A DNA stretch of 45,962 bases from Bacilli bacterium (GCA_017511375.1 JAFWKJ010000015.1:1-45962); one strand, 5' to 3'; counted from the stretch's first letter, positions 34,616-43,542 are shown. The notes: generated by a model not told the origin, from the letters alone. Program-made: numbers and translations.

Positions 34616-35454
34616 TAAGCTTCACATTCCCCTTTCGTTCTATCATCAATGGTTCCTTTATAACAATAAGCGTATGATTGTTTCTCATCTTTTATTTCAA
34701 TAAATGCATAGATTTTTTCATTTTCTATTTTATACCAACTACGATCTGTTGGATAATACTTATGATTTTCATCAGCAGGAATAAGAGAAATCGGTATTTC
34801 TTCTTCATCCTTGCTATTTTTTAATTGTTCTAATTTCTTGTAGATGTTGTTTGCATATTCAGATGAAGTTCTTTCATCTAACGTTTCTTGTTTTTGTGCA
34901 TATGCTTTTATGATTTCTTTGGAATATAAGTCTATCTCCCATAAAGTGGAAGAAAAAGAGTCTGTATCTATTCCTAATTGTTTTGCTCGATCTGTTATAT
35001 CTTGTTTTTCTTCTGTGATTGTGGGAGAAATGCCGTTTTTATTCATTATTTCTATCCAACTTGTATGAAATAATTCATATTTTTCATCATCAGTACGTAA
35101 TATTTCTATTTGAGATTCTGAACGTAACAATTGATTCTCAATTAGAATCGTTATGATTCTTTCAATTCCGTTTTCTATAGTTTGCGATTCTATACTTTTA
35201 TTATACAAAGACATAGAATAATTGTCAAAGAAGAAAAGATGGATAATCCTTCCTTTTGCATTGTACGCTAACATAAAGTCTGTTTGATTATCTATCCTTA
35301 CTTCTACTAAGTTTACGACTTGAGAACTATTGATAAAACGATCACTCGATCCTGTATTCTCTTTATATTCTGGTATCATAATTTTTATAATATAATATGC
35401 CATAGCAAGTATTATGATACTTATTTCTAAAAAGGTAACTATTTTTTTATTCAT
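34615..35454 (-). CDS. Membrane-anchored orphan, possible RsgI-like outer domain
   Basis: A 279-aa protein with an anchor at about 8-26 and an exterior part. Residues 45-120 (NLVEVRIDNQTDFMLAYNAK, then RIIHLFFFDN and GIERIITILIENQLL) resemble in layout the middle domain of RsgI-type anti-sigma factors, where a conserved D-x-N-x stretch is followed by an amphipathic helix. The resemblance is weak and no intracellular sigma-binding domain is present. The C-terminal 100 residues form charged helices, then a final beta domain with two cysteines. It starts 3 bp after the PBP stop, so it belongs to the mraZ operon. Function is unknown. Confidence 0.55.
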   Translation of the reverse strand: MNKKIVTFLEISIIILAMAYYIIKIMIPEYKENTGSSDRFINSSQVVNLVEVRIDNQTDFMLAYNAKGRIIHLFFFDNYSMSLYNKSIESQTIENGIERIITILIENQLLRSESQIEILRTDDEKYELFHTSWIEIMNKNGISPTITEEKQDITDRAKQLGIDTDSFSSTLWEIDLYSKEIIKAYAQKQETLDERTSSEYANNIYKKLEQLKNSKDEEEIPISLIPADENHKYYPTDRSWYKIENEKIYAFIEIKDEKQSYAYCYKGTIDDRTKGECEA

Positions 35455-35457
35455 AAA

Positions 35458-37617
35458 CTACTCCACCGCAAATTTAGGAGAAAGTTTTAAATTAATCTCT
35501 AATCCTTCTGTAATATCTGTTCCCTCAGGAAGAGATTGTTCTACTACATACCCTACTCCATCAAGGTTTACTTTTACTCCTAATTTTGATAGTAAGTCTT
35601 TTGCTACCTTTGATGAGTATCCTACTACATTTGGAATCTTTATAGAAGAATCATTGGTAATTAAGAAGACAGTATCTTTGTTTGTAATTATTTCTCCCTT
35701 ACTTGGTGTTTGCTTTATGACTTTGTTTCCATTTCCTATAACAGCATAAGGAATGCCAGAAGCATCTAACGTTGTTTTGGCATAATCTAATTTTTTATTG
35801 ATAAAGCTTGGTACTTTAAAATCATTAATTGGAACAACGTTTGTATTGGTATCAGTATTGCCGTAATATTTAGATACATTAAATACAATATCTTTGATTG
35901 CATTACTAATACTTTTTTGACTTCCTCCTGATGGTTTTTTGACAGAAGCATAAATGATAATTTGAGGATCACTTTTTGGATAAATCCCTGCGAATGAAGA
36001 AATAATATCTTCTTCTCCATTCAAATACCCTCCTCCTTGTTCGTTGGCAATTTGGGCAGTACCTGTTTTTCCGATGAGTTCTCCTCCTTCAATTCGATAA
36101 CCGCTTCCTGTATTTCCATAAGCATTTACCGTATCATCCATCAATTGCAATATTTTTTGGACGGTTTGGGTAGAAGCCACTCTCTCAATTTCTGCTCTTT
36201 TGTTTTCTAAAATGACTTCCTGTGTTTCTGCATCGACAATTTTACTAATCAAATAAGGTTCTAATAACATTCCATCGTTTGTTAGGGCTGTCATAGCTTT
36301 CGCATTTTGAATAGGTGTCGTCAAAATACCTTGTCCAAATCCAGCATTATAGATTTCGGTTTCATATTTAAAATCTAATTTCCCTCTATTTTCACTTGGT
36401 AATTCAATTCCTGTTTTTTTACCAAAACCTAATCGTTTAAAATACTGACGTAACATCGTACTATTCATATGACGATGAATCATGTTAATAACACCTACGT
36501 TACTACTGTAGGCATATCCTTGATCAAAAGAGATAACTCCCCATCCATTACGATTCCAGTCACCAATCACTGTTCCATCGCTTGTCTCATATAATCCAGA
36601 AAGATAGGTTTCACTTCCATCATATACTCCATTTTCCATAGCAGCCATATAAGTAAATGTTTTCATGGTACTTCCTGGCTCATATGGTGTTTGACAGAAA
36701 ATATCCATATAATTAGAAATATTTCTCACGTTTGGATCAAATCCAGGATCAGAAGCTGTTGCTAAAACAGCACCTGTTTTGGCATCTAAAATCGTTACTG
36801 TAAACCATTCCCAATTATAGTCTTTATGGGAATCGTTAATGGCTTGTTCTACAAAGAATTGAATACTCGAATTAATAGTTAAATAGATATCTTTTCCTTG
36901 GATAGCATCTTGTCTAACGATAGGAGTATCTGGAATTCGATAACCTTTTAAGTCCTTTTGATAAGTAATGGAACCATCCTCACCTTTTAGGGTCTTATCA
37001 TATTGCTTTTCAATTCCCATTTCTCCTTTTATATTTCCCTCATCATCTTCTTTGGCATATCCTATGACATAGGAAGCAAATTGTCCTTTGGGATAATATC
37101 TTTTATAACTTTCCATAAAACCTAGTCCTGGAAGATTTAATTCTTCAATTTGGTTCTTTGTAATTTCATTTAAACCTTTTCCTTTGGGGCCAAATTCTGT
37201 TTGATACACATTTTCTTTGCTTAAGTAATGCAATATCTCTTCTTTATCAATTCCTAAAATAGGAGATAGTTTTTCTGCCGTCTCTTCTTTATCAATTACA
37301 TGTTGTGGTTTCTTAGGATTGGTTGTTCTTTTAGAATCTAAAAAAGCAATTAGTTTATAAGAGGCAACATTTTGTGCTAAAGCATCTCCGTCAGATGCAT
37401 AAATGGTTCCTCTCTGGGCACTAATTGTATCTTTTTTTGTTGTTCTTTTACTTGCTAATTCTTTTAAATTCACACCATCAATTTCTTGAGATGTTCCTAA
37501 TTGAATCACTCTACCAATCATAGCGCAAAATAAAAAAAGAGATATTAATATAATCAATTTTGAATATTGTATATTATTTTTTCTCTTTTTTTTCTTTTTC
37601 AATCTAATCACGTCCAA
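35458..37617 (-). CDS. pbpB: Class B penicillin-binding protein with two PASTA domains (FtsI/PBP2B type)
   Basis: The division transpeptidase partner of FtsW. Of 719 aa, residues 1-17 are basic, 19-37 form the anchor, about 60-250 the pedestal domain and 265-590 the transpeptidase. Active-site motifs are STMK near residue 316, SSN near 371 and KTGTAQ near 518. Two PASTA domains follow (about 599-655 and 657-719; PNVVGYSSKVAKDLL). Position after mraZ-rsmH-ftsL fits FtsI/PBP2B. There is no ATG at the start: the frame opens with TTG at 37617 or GTG two codons on, and no clear Shine-Dalgarno is seen, so translation is probably coupled to ftsL, which ends 5 bp upstream. Confidence 0.93.
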   Translation of the reverse strand: MDVIRLKKKKKRKNNIQYSKLIILISLFLFCAMIGRVIQLGTSQEIDGVNLKELASKRTTKKDTISAQRGTIYASDGDALAQNVASYKLIAFLDSKRTTNPKKPQHVIDKEETAEKLSPILGIDKEEILHYLSKENVYQTEFGPKGKGLNEITKNQIEELNLPGLGFMESYKRYYPKGQFASYVIGYAKEDDEGNIKGEMGIEKQYDKTLKGEDGSITYQKDLKGYRIPDTPIVRQDAIQGKDIYLTINSSIQFFVEQAINDSHKDYNWEWFTVTILDAKTGAVLATASDPGFDPNVRNISNYMDIFCQTPYEPGSTMKTFTYMAAMENGVYDGSETYLSGLYETSDGTVIGDWNRNGWGVISFDQGYAYSSNVGVINMIHRHMNSTMLRQYFKRLGFGKKTGIELPSENRGKLDFKYETEIYNAGFGQGILTTPIQNAKAMTALTNDGMLLEPYLISKIVDAETQEVILENKRAEIERVASTQTVQKILQLMDDTVNAYGNTGSGYRIEGGELIGKTGTAQIANEQGGGYLNGEEDIISSFAGIYPKSDPQIIIYASVKKPSGGSQKSISNAIKDIVFNVSKYYGNTDTNTNVVPINDFKVPSFINKKLDYAKTTLDASGIPYAVIGNGNKVIKQTPSKGEIITNKDTVFLITNDSSIKIPNVVGYSSKVAKDLLSKLGVKVNLDGVGYVVEQSLPEGTDITEGLEINLKLSPKFAVE

Positions 37618-37622
37618 TACAT

Positions 37623-37925
37623 CTAACTATCTTCGACTACTGTTTTGATGTTATTATTATTATAGCGCAATCCTTGTTCTTCTGCAACCGCTTGAATCTT
37701 TGTCAAAGAAGCTAATTCATCAATAGCCATTGCTAAGGATTCATTTGTTTTCTTTTGTTCTTCTATTTCTTTTTTTTGTTTTTCTACTTCAAAACTTATT
37801 TTCGATAAGGTCGCTTTGGAAAAAACGATAGATACAGGTGCTATTACTAACAAAAGAACAGCAAGTGTATATAATAGTTTTTCAAATTTTGAAGTTTTAG
37901 CAACCTTCTTCTTTCTTTTTCCCAT
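37623..37925 (-). CDS. ftsL: FtsL-like cell division protein
   Basis: FtsL is a bitopic divisome protein that works with DivIC and DivIB to activate FtsW-FtsI. The 100-aa product has a basic N-terminus (GKRKKKVAKTSK), one membrane helix at 17-38 (YTLAVLLLVIAPVSIVFS) and an outer leucine-zipper-like coiled coil (EVEKQKKEIEEQKK). Size, topology and place between rsmH and the PBP identify it; FtsL sequences themselves are poorly conserved. AGGAGG precedes ATG. Confidence 0.85.
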   Translation of the reverse strand: MGKRKKKVAKTSKFEKLLYTLAVLLLVIAPVSIVFSKATLSKISFEVEKQKKEIEEQKKTNESLAMAIDELASLTKIQAVAEEQGLRYNNNNIKTVVEDS

Positions 37926-37935
37926 CTTAGTCCTC

Positions 37936-38868
37936 CTATTTTATTCTTTCCATTACTCTTAGTTTTGAGCTTCTTGCTCTAGGATTTCTTTCCAATTCCT
38001 CTTCTGTAGGCGCTATTGCCTTATTAGTTATTAGTTTGAAATCCGGCAAATATTCCTTTGGAATGTTTGGCATTCCTTTTACTTTCTCATCGATTGCACA
38101 TTTTTCTTTAAAATAGTTTTTTACTATTCTATCTTCTAAAGAATGAAATGTGATGACACATACCCTTCCCCCTGGTTTTAATAATTCTAAAGCCTGGTCT
38201 AGGGCAGGTTCTAATACATCTAATTCATGATTCACTTCAATACGTATCGCTTGAAATATTTGACGTGCAGGGTGTTTTTCTATTCTAAATTTCATAGGTA
38301 CTGCACTTTTAATAATTTCCACGAGTTCTAGGGTTGTTTCTATTGGTTTTTGTTCTCGATACTCTACGATTTTTTTCGCAATATTATTTGAGAATTTATC
38401 TTCTCCATATTTTAAAAATATTCTAGTTAAATCTTCTTTCGAATATTTGTTAACGACATCATAAGCTGAGAGTTTTTGGGTTTGATCCATTCGCATATCA
38501 AGTTTGGCATCTTTACGATAAGAAAAACCTCTTTCAGTTTCGTCTAATTGAGGCGAAGAAACCCCCAAGTCAAATAAAACTCCATCAACTTGAGTTACTC
38601 CTCTCTTCTCCAGTTCTTCTTTCATATGTACAAAATTGCTTTTAATGATAGTGAAGTTAGCACCAATCTTAGATAAACGATCGGTGCTATGCCGAATTGC
38701 TTCACTATCCTGGTCAAAGGCGAATAAATACCCCATATTTATTCTCTCCAAGATGTTACTACTATGTCCACCATAGCCTAAAGTCGCATCTACTATTACA
38801 CTATTTTCATTTAAATTTAGGGAGGAAATAGTTTCATCAAGTAGAACACTTATATGTTTTTCTGTCAT
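37936..38868 (-). CDS. rsmH: 16S rRNA (cytosine(1402)-N4)-methyltransferase RsmH (MraW)
   Basis: RsmH methylates N4 of C1402 in the ribosomal P site, using S-adenosylmethionine. The 310-aa protein is full length. SAM-binding motifs are DATLGYGGHS near residue 28, FDQDSEAI near 52 and GVLFDLGVSSPQLD near 100. The family hallmarks HPARQIFQAIRIEVN and VITFHSLEDRIVK are intact, and the C-terminus ends with the usual NPRARSSKLRVMER. The start overlaps the mraZ stop by four bases (ATGA). Confidence 0.97.
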   Translation of the reverse strand: MTEKHISVLLDETISSLNLNENSVIVDATLGYGGHSSNILERINMGYLFAFDQDSEAIRHSTDRLSKIGANFTIIKSNFVHMKEELEKRGVTQVDGVLFDLGVSSPQLDETERGFSYRKDAKLDMRMDQTQKLSAYDVVNKYSKEDLTRIFLKYGEDKFSNNIAKKIVEYREQKPIETTLELVEIIKSAVPMKFRIEKHPARQIFQAIRIEVNHELDVLEPALDQALELLKPGGRVCVITFHSLEDRIVKNYFKEKCAIDEKVKGMPNIPKEYLPDFKLITNKAIAPTEEELERNPRARSSKLRVMERIK

Positions 38869-39302
38869 AAGTTCACGCTCTCATTAAATAAATTCTCGGC
38901 TATGTCTGACATATTGTCCTGTGTAGAATTGAAGAAGTTGGTCCAGTCTTCTAATGACCATATTTCTAGTCGATCCCCCGTTCCGATCACCACACACTCT
39001 TTATTTAGATGTGCATAGTTGATTAGCGGAGTAGAAATATTAATACGACCTTGTTTATCTAATTCTACACTGGTAGCACCTGACATAAAGAAGCGATTAA
39101 AAACTCTCGCATCTTTTTTAGTGAAAGGCAATGAATTAAGTTTTTCACAGATATCATTCCAATTCTTGTTTGGATATACAAAAAGACAATTTTCAATTCC
39201 TCTTGTAACAATAAAAGAATCTCCTAATTCCTCACGAAACTTCGCAGGAATAATAATTCTTCCTTTCTCGTCAATTGAATGATGATACTCTCCAATAAAC
39301 AT
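38865..39302 (-). CDS. mraZ: Transcriptional regulator MraZ
   Basis: MraZ is a ring-forming DNA-binding protein that controls its own division-and-wall operon. The 145-aa product has the two typical half-domains, each with a D-x-x-G-R core: DEKGRIIIPAKFREEL near residue 12 and DKQGRINISTPL near 84. The start at 39302 gives the canonical N-terminus MFIGEYHHSIDEKGR and has GGGGG seven bases upstream. The GTGG operator repeats overlap this ribosome-binding region, so binding could affect both transcription and translation initiation. Confidence 0.96.
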   Translation of the reverse strand: MFIGEYHHSIDEKGRIIIPAKFREELGDSFIVTRGIENCLFVYPNKNWNDICEKLNSLPFTKKDARVFNRFFMSGATSVELDKQGRINISTPLINYAHLNKECVVIGTGDRLEIWSLEDWTNFFNSTQDNMSDIAENLFNESVNL

Positions 39303-39311
39303 ATTCATCCC

Positions 39312-39335
39312 CCACTTTTCACCACAATCAACCAC
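39312..39335 (-). promoter_or_regulatory. MraZ operator: three GTGG direct repeats at 10-bp period
   Basis: On the minus strand, GTGG occurs at 39332-39335, 39322-39325 and 39312-39315, exactly 10 bp apart, between the promoter and the mraZ start. Known MraZ sites are three or more short G-rich repeats on one DNA face at 10-bp spacing upstream of mraZ, so this is probably the autoregulatory site. Confidence 0.8.
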
Positions 39336-39346
39336 TACTTAACTAT

Positions 39347-39375
39347 ATACTACCTAATTTATGGAAAAAAGTAAA
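39347..39375 (-). promoter_or_regulatory. Promoter of the mraZ operon
   Basis: TTTACT (39370-39375), a 17-bp spacer and TAGTAT (39347-39352). An alternative TATAGT lies a few bases downstream. Confidence 0.6.
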
Positions 39376-39420
39376 GTTTTTCAAAGCATATATTTCCACG
39401 TTTACAGTTTTTTTACAAAA

Positions 39421-39444
39421 TAAAAAAGTCACTTTCGTGACTTT
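39421..39444 (-). terminator. Terminator of the exported pilin-like gene
   Basis: AAAGTCAC paired with GTGACTTT, a stable GAAA tetraloop and a T-run. Confidence 0.9.
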
Positions 39445-39451
39445 GTTGTTT

Positions 39452-40507
39452 TTAACTAAATCCAGAACAGCCTGATGTAGATTTTCCCGTGGAAGAATCA
39501 TATAAAACTACGCAATATCTACCATAATTATCTGTTGCAGCATCATACTCTACTATGGCAATTGATCCAGTTTGCGTTGCAATTGCTCTAACACCATTTT
39601 TTGTACACTGATACCATGTATCATTTGCATCTGATTCTAAACTGCATTCTGTTTGTGCAGTAAAAATTTGGTTCATTGTAGTAACACTATGTGCATAATC
39701 ATTGACATACAGTTCATATATAGTATATAGCCCCGGATCATTAGATGATTCTTTAAAATATGCTATACCGGATGAGGTTATTTGTGCATCATTCACTTGG
39801 TGACGAAGAGCATACACTGTATTATAGTGATCAATCAATCTAGCACCCTTATCATCTGTTTCAAATAGCGCAGGTGGCATATCATCTCCTTCTTGTAATT
39901 CTTCATCGCTTACTCTATAGATAACCCCAGCAGGATCATTTGCAGTACTATCTGCTTGCACAAATCTAAATGTTACATTAATATTTAATGTCGAATCTAC
40001 GGTAGGTAAATAATTAGGGGATAGTTCTTTTGCATTCTTATACCTCAACCACATCATAATGGTTGTTCGAGAGTTTGCTCTTATTCTATCATGTGTTTTA
40101 TAGCCTAATCCATAGGCATATCTTGCCTCCAAATTTAAAAATCTTAAAAAATTACTATCTCCAGTCGTAGTATAATCTCCATCAACATTTCCAATCATGG
40201 CATCAATTGAACCATCATTTACCACATCAAACGTGTATGCATAATAATCTCCTGGTTCTGTTAAACTAATTCTAAAAGAGATGGTGTCTTCTGATATAGA
40301 CGGTGCTGATATTACTTTGGCTCCTGAAACGGATCCTGGTAAAACACTAAAAGAGTTTTCATCTATATACACATTCCATTCATTCGCTCTAAAACTAGTT
40401 GTTCCATCTATCAATAGGGATGTATTTAAGAAAGCGTAACCAAGGCCTAAGAACATAAGTAATAACACGATATATAATATGATTTGTTTTTTCTTATTCT
40501 TTCTCAT
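39452..40507 (-). CDS. Exported anchored orphan with pilin-like C-terminus
   Basis: A 351-aa secreted protein. Residues 1-25 form a signal or anchor (KKQIILYIVLLLMFLGLGYA), followed by LNTSLLIDGTTSF, a pattern common at the start of SipW/TasA-like exported proteins in Bacilli. Residues 35-195 are beta-rich with PGDYYAYTFDVVNDGSIDA. The C-terminal 140 residues hold four cysteines (TECSLES, WYQCTKNG, RYCVVLYD, TSGCSGF) and resemble the cysteine-bridged end of type IV pilin-like proteins. No pilus or SipW peptidase gene is near. The start at 40507 follows AGGAGG; a GTG two codons upstream is less likely. Confidence 0.6.
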   Translation of the reverse strand: MRKNKKKQIILYIVLLLMFLGLGYAFLNTSLLIDGTTSFRANEWNVYIDENSFSVLPGSVSGAKVISAPSISEDTISFRISLTEPGDYYAYTFDVVNDGSIDAMIGNVDGDYTTTGDSNFLRFLNLEARYAYGLGYKTHDRIRANSRTTIMMWLRYKNAKELSPNYLPTVDSTLNINVTFRFVQADSTANDPAGVIYRVSDEELQEGDDMPPALFETDDKGARLIDHYNTVYALRHQVNDAQITSSGIAYFKESSNDPGLYTIYELYVNDYAHSVTTMNQIFTAQTECSLESDANDTWYQCTKNGVRAIATQTGSIAIVEYDAATDNYGRYCVVLYDSSTGKSTSGCSGFS

Positions 40508-40529
40508 ATACACGCCTCCTTATAATATT

Positions 40530-40537
40530 ATTATATC
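40530..40537 (-). promoter_or_regulatory. Probable -10 of the exported pilin-like gene
   Basis: GATATAAT on the minus strand. The expected -35 falls in the T-run of the yqeH terminator. Confidence 0.45.
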
Positions 40538-40552
40538 TTACTGCTTTATATA

Positions 40553-40577
40553 AAAAAAAGTCTATATAAGACTTTTT
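40553..40577 (-). terminator. Terminator of yqeG-yqeH
   Basis: AAAAAGTCT paired with AGACTTTTT, a 5-nt loop, then a T-run. Confidence 0.8.
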
Positions 40578-41572
40578 CGTGTATAAGTGTCAATATCTTT
40601 GTCAATATATACATCAATGGTACCTTTATCTACAATTTTAATAAATCCCATTCCATTAATGACTAAATCTTCATCATACTTCATATTATAAGTAATCTTA
40701 TTCTTATCTTTTAAATCTTTATTATGAAATATATTTAATAATCTTTTTACTTTTAAATCATTCGAAATGAATAATGTAAAACTATTCTTTTCTCCTTCTA
40801 CATAGTCAATTCTCACTAAATTTTCTATCACAAGTGATTGATTTGCTTTTAACTGATAAGTACGTGGTTTTATTTCTGTTTTTACAGAAATCTTTTTTAC
40901 CATTTTGGGATCTACATGATTTAGAATAGATCCTGTCTCGACTAGTCCTGGTGTATCAATGAGTGTTAAATGATCATTGATATCAATTTGAATCGTACTT
41001 AAAGTCGTAGATGGTAGTGGGCTCATGGTTAGTTCTTGTGTGTTTTCTGAATAATTTTTAATTAGTTTGTTTATTAAACTACTCTTTCCTGCATTTGTAT
41101 GTCCTACTACATAAACATTTTTACTTGTTTGGAAATATTTAATTCTTTTTAATAAATAATCAATATTGTAGTTTTTAGCTGTGCTTATTACAATGATTTC
41201 TTCAAAGTGGATGTTTAATTCCGCTAAATAGTTTTTTAATTTTTCTTCTTTTACAGATTTAGGAAGCACATCCATCTTATTCAATACTAATATCATTTTG
41301 TTCGGTATGATACTACGGATTTGTTCTATATTTTTTTCTAGATTTAATAAATCCGTAATGTATAACACTAAGTCTTTTGTTTTTCCTACTTCTTTTAAGA
41401 TATCTACATACTCATCATTTGATTTTGTAATGACTTGATATTCTCCATAGTTCTTCATACGAAAACATCTTTGGCAAAGGTCATTTTCTAGATTGGTTGT
41501 ATATCCCTCTTGTAGAACATTCTCATCTTGTAGGAGCACTCCACACCCTTGACATCGTTTTTCATCATTCAT
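40562..41572 (-). CDS. yqeH: Ribosome biogenesis GTPase YqeH
   Basis: YqeH is a circularly permuted GTPase needed for 30S subunit assembly. The 336-aa protein has an N-terminal zinc finger (Cys7, Cys10, Cys33, Cys36), then the G motifs in permuted order: LNKMD (G4), VISTAKN (G5), GHTNAGKSS (G1) and IDTPGL (G3), followed by a C-terminal RNA-binding-like domain. The start at 41572 has GAGGT seven bases upstream and overlaps yqeG by 8 bp. Confidence 0.96.
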   Translation of the reverse strand: MNDEKRCQGCGVLLQDENVLQEGYTTNLENDLCQRCFRMKNYGEYQVITKSNDEYVDILKEVGKTKDLVLYITDLLNLEKNIEQIRSIIPNKMILVLNKMDVLPKSVKEEKLKNYLAELNIHFEEIIVISTAKNYNIDYLLKRIKYFQTSKNVYVVGHTNAGKSSLINKLIKNYSENTQELTMSPLPSTTLSTIQIDINDHLTLIDTPGLVETGSILNHVDPKMVKKISVKTEIKPRTYQLKANQSLVIENLVRIDYVEGEKNSFTLFISNDLKVKRLLNIFHNKDLKDKNKITYNMKYDEDLVINGMGFIKIVDKGTIDVYIDKDIDTYTRKSLI

Positions 41573-42083
41573 AATATTTACCTCTTTCAAATACCCCTTT
41601 TTTTTGGTATTGTTTTATGATTTTATTTTCTATCTTTCTATTTAAATTTGTTATTTTTAAATCTTTTTCTCCCATTGGATCTACTAATATCGTCTTAATA
41701 TGGAATCTATTGCCAGATAAAATATCGGTAAGCATTTGATCCCCTATTAAACACATTTCTTCTTTTTTTAAATGATATTTCTTTAAAATAGATTTTAATC
41801 CTATGGTAGTTGGTTTCATACTCAAACAGATTCCTTCTACTTCTAGTTCTTCTAAATAAGGTTGAATTCTATTTTTAAAATTATTAGAACAAATAAGAAC
41901 TAAGAAATCTTTCTTTAATTCTTTAACTAATTCTTTTACTTGTTGTGGACATTTTTTATGATGAATCATCCCTAACGTATTATCCAAGTCAAAAACAAGG
42001 CAAGTAATGCCAAGTTTTTTTAATTGAGAATAATTTATCTCAAAAATACTTTTTTGATACATTGTTGGTTGAAATAATCTCAT
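41565..42083 (-). CDS. yqeG: HAD-family phosphatase YqeG
   Basis: YqeG is a IIIA HAD phosphatase, some relatives of which act on phosphatidylglycerolphosphate. The 172-aa protein has motif I DLDNTLG near residue 32, motif II with LICSNN, the Lys region SMKPTTIGLKSILK and motif III GDQMLTDILSGNR. The start at 42083 follows AGGGGAG. It forms a two-gene unit with yqeH, the start of the conserved yqeG-yqeH-aroE-yqeI-nadD cluster of Bacilli, but here the later genes are absent and a terminator follows yqeH. Confidence 0.93.
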   Translation of the reverse strand: MRLFQPTMYQKSIFEINYSQLKKLGITCLVFDLDNTLGMIHHKKCPQQVKELVKELKKDFLVLICSNNFKNRIQPYLEELEVEGICLSMKPTTIGLKSILKKYHLKKEEMCLIGDQMLTDILSGNRFHIKTILVDPMGEKDLKITNLNRKIENKIIKQYQKKGVFERGKYYE

Positions 42084-42099
42084 AATAACTCCCCTCAAC

Positions 42100-42128
42100 A
42101 TTATATCTTATTCTGTTTTTTTTGTCTA
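42100..42128 (-). promoter_or_regulatory. Promoter of yqeG-yqeH
   Basis: TAGACA (42123-42128), a 17-bp spacer and TATAAT (42100-42105). Confidence 0.75.
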
Positions 42129-42132
42129 ATTT

Positions 42133-43542
42133 CTAGTTATTTACACGTTGTGTTATCATGGTCGTACAATTGTTGATTTTACTGATTTGATAACCATTGT
42201 CTTTACAATAACGAATAATATTTCTTAAGGCATCTCTAGTGTATGGTTTAATATCATGCATTAAAACCATATTGACTCTATCTTTTCTTAAAGCACTTGT
42301 TACATTTAAATAAACTTGATTTGGATCTGTCGTAGCTCCCGCGTCTCCTGAAGAAACATTCCAATCATAATATTTATATCCACGGTTTTGTACTTCTTGT
42401 GTTAGACGAGACATAATACCATTTGAATAACGTCTACTCACTGTATTGCTTGCTCCTCCTGGGAAACGAATAAATTTAGAATCATAACCTGTTAAATTAT
42501 ACACACGATCATGTACTTGCTGTAAGTCATTAAAGTATGCTTCCTCTGATGCATAGATTACAGAATAATCATGAGAGGCTGTATGAAGTGCTACCGTATG
42601 TCCTTCATCAAATTCTCTTTTGATAAGTTCATCTGGACCATTGTTCGTAACAAAGAAAGTAGCTTGTACCCCTTCTTCTTTTAAGATGTCTAAAATGACA
42701 TCGGTTGTTCCTTCATTTGGTCCATCATCAAAAGTCAAATAGACCACACCATTTTGATCTCCATTACTAACACGAACTGTACGGCTTGCTTCTCCCGTAT
42801 TTCCTGCTTTGTCGGTTACTTTATAGGTAATTTTATAATCTCCTACTAAACTATTATCTACGGTTCCTTCTACTTGTACTTTATCTGTTAAATCATTATC
42901 GCAATTATCTAGTGCTTTATATCCTGGATCTTGATATGCTTCATTCGTACACATATCTAGTGTTTCCGTACCAGAAAGGGTAATTACCGGTTTTTCTATA
43001 TCTTTATAAAAAATCTTCTTTGTTAAAACTCTTTTATTTCCATGACTATCTGTTACCGTATAGGTTACCATATCCTTTTTTAATTCACTTTGAACTTTAT
43101 CAGTAAGATCTCCATCATAATTATCCATGGCTTTTATTTTTTCGACTTTATATTTAGTACCTGGACATACATATATATCTTTTTTATCTGTTTTTAATCT
43201 TGGCTTTGTAGTATCTTTTACTTCTACAACACGAGTTACCTTACGCGAAAAAGCTCCTGATTTAACTTGATAGGTAATTTTATATTGTCCTAATTTATTT
43301 GTATTTACTTTTCCACTTGTTTTTACATCATTTGTTAAATCTTTTCCGAGATGTTTTGCTGTGTAACCCTTTTCTTTATATTTAGCCTTGTATTCTATGG
43401 TAACACGTTTTCCTCCCTCTAATTTTATTTGAGGAAGTAACAAATAATTCACTCCTAAAAAGATTGCTACAATCGCTAGTATAAAACATCCAATTATTAT
43501 AATTGCCTTTTTATTTAATTTTCTTTTTTCTTTTTTTCCCAT
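42133..43542 (-). CDS. Polysaccharide deacetylase with three Ig-like domains
   Basis: A 469-aa membrane-anchored CE4 deacetylase. Residues 1-13 are basic and 14-37 form the anchor. Three Ig-like (DUF5011-type) domains follow, at about 45-110, 114-180 and 184-258; the last two have the D-N-x-D-G/D-L-T-D-K-V signature. The NodB domain runs about 265-460 with TFDDG (Asp272, Asp273), HTASH (His320, His324), RFPGG (Arg359), DWN and the terminal MHD, so all five catalytic motifs are intact, unlike the partial set at 48-1700. The likely substrate is peptidoglycan or another wall glycan. It has an excellent promoter; the terminator is unclear. Confidence 0.94.
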   Translation of the reverse strand: MGKKEKRKLNKKAIIIIGCFILAIVAIFLGVNYLLLPQIKLEGGKRVTIEYKAKYKEKGYTAKHLGKDLTNDVKTSGKVNTNKLGQYKITYQVKSGAFSRKVTRVVEVKDTTKPRLKTDKKDIYVCPGTKYKVEKIKAMDNYDGDLTDKVQSELKKDMVTYTVTDSHGNKRVLTKKIFYKDIEKPVITLSGTETLDMCTNEAYQDPGYKALDNCDNDLTDKVQVEGTVDNSLVGDYKITYKVTDKAGNTGEASRTVRVSNGDQNGVVYLTFDDGPNEGTTDVILDILKEEGVQATFFVTNNGPDELIKREFDEGHTVALHTASHDYSVIYASEEAYFNDLQQVHDRVYNLTGYDSKFIRFPGGASNTVSRRYSNGIMSRLTQEVQNRGYKYYDWNVSSGDAGATTDPNQVYLNVTSALRKDRVNMVLMHDIKPYTRDALRNIIRYCKDNGYQISKINNCTTMITQRVNN

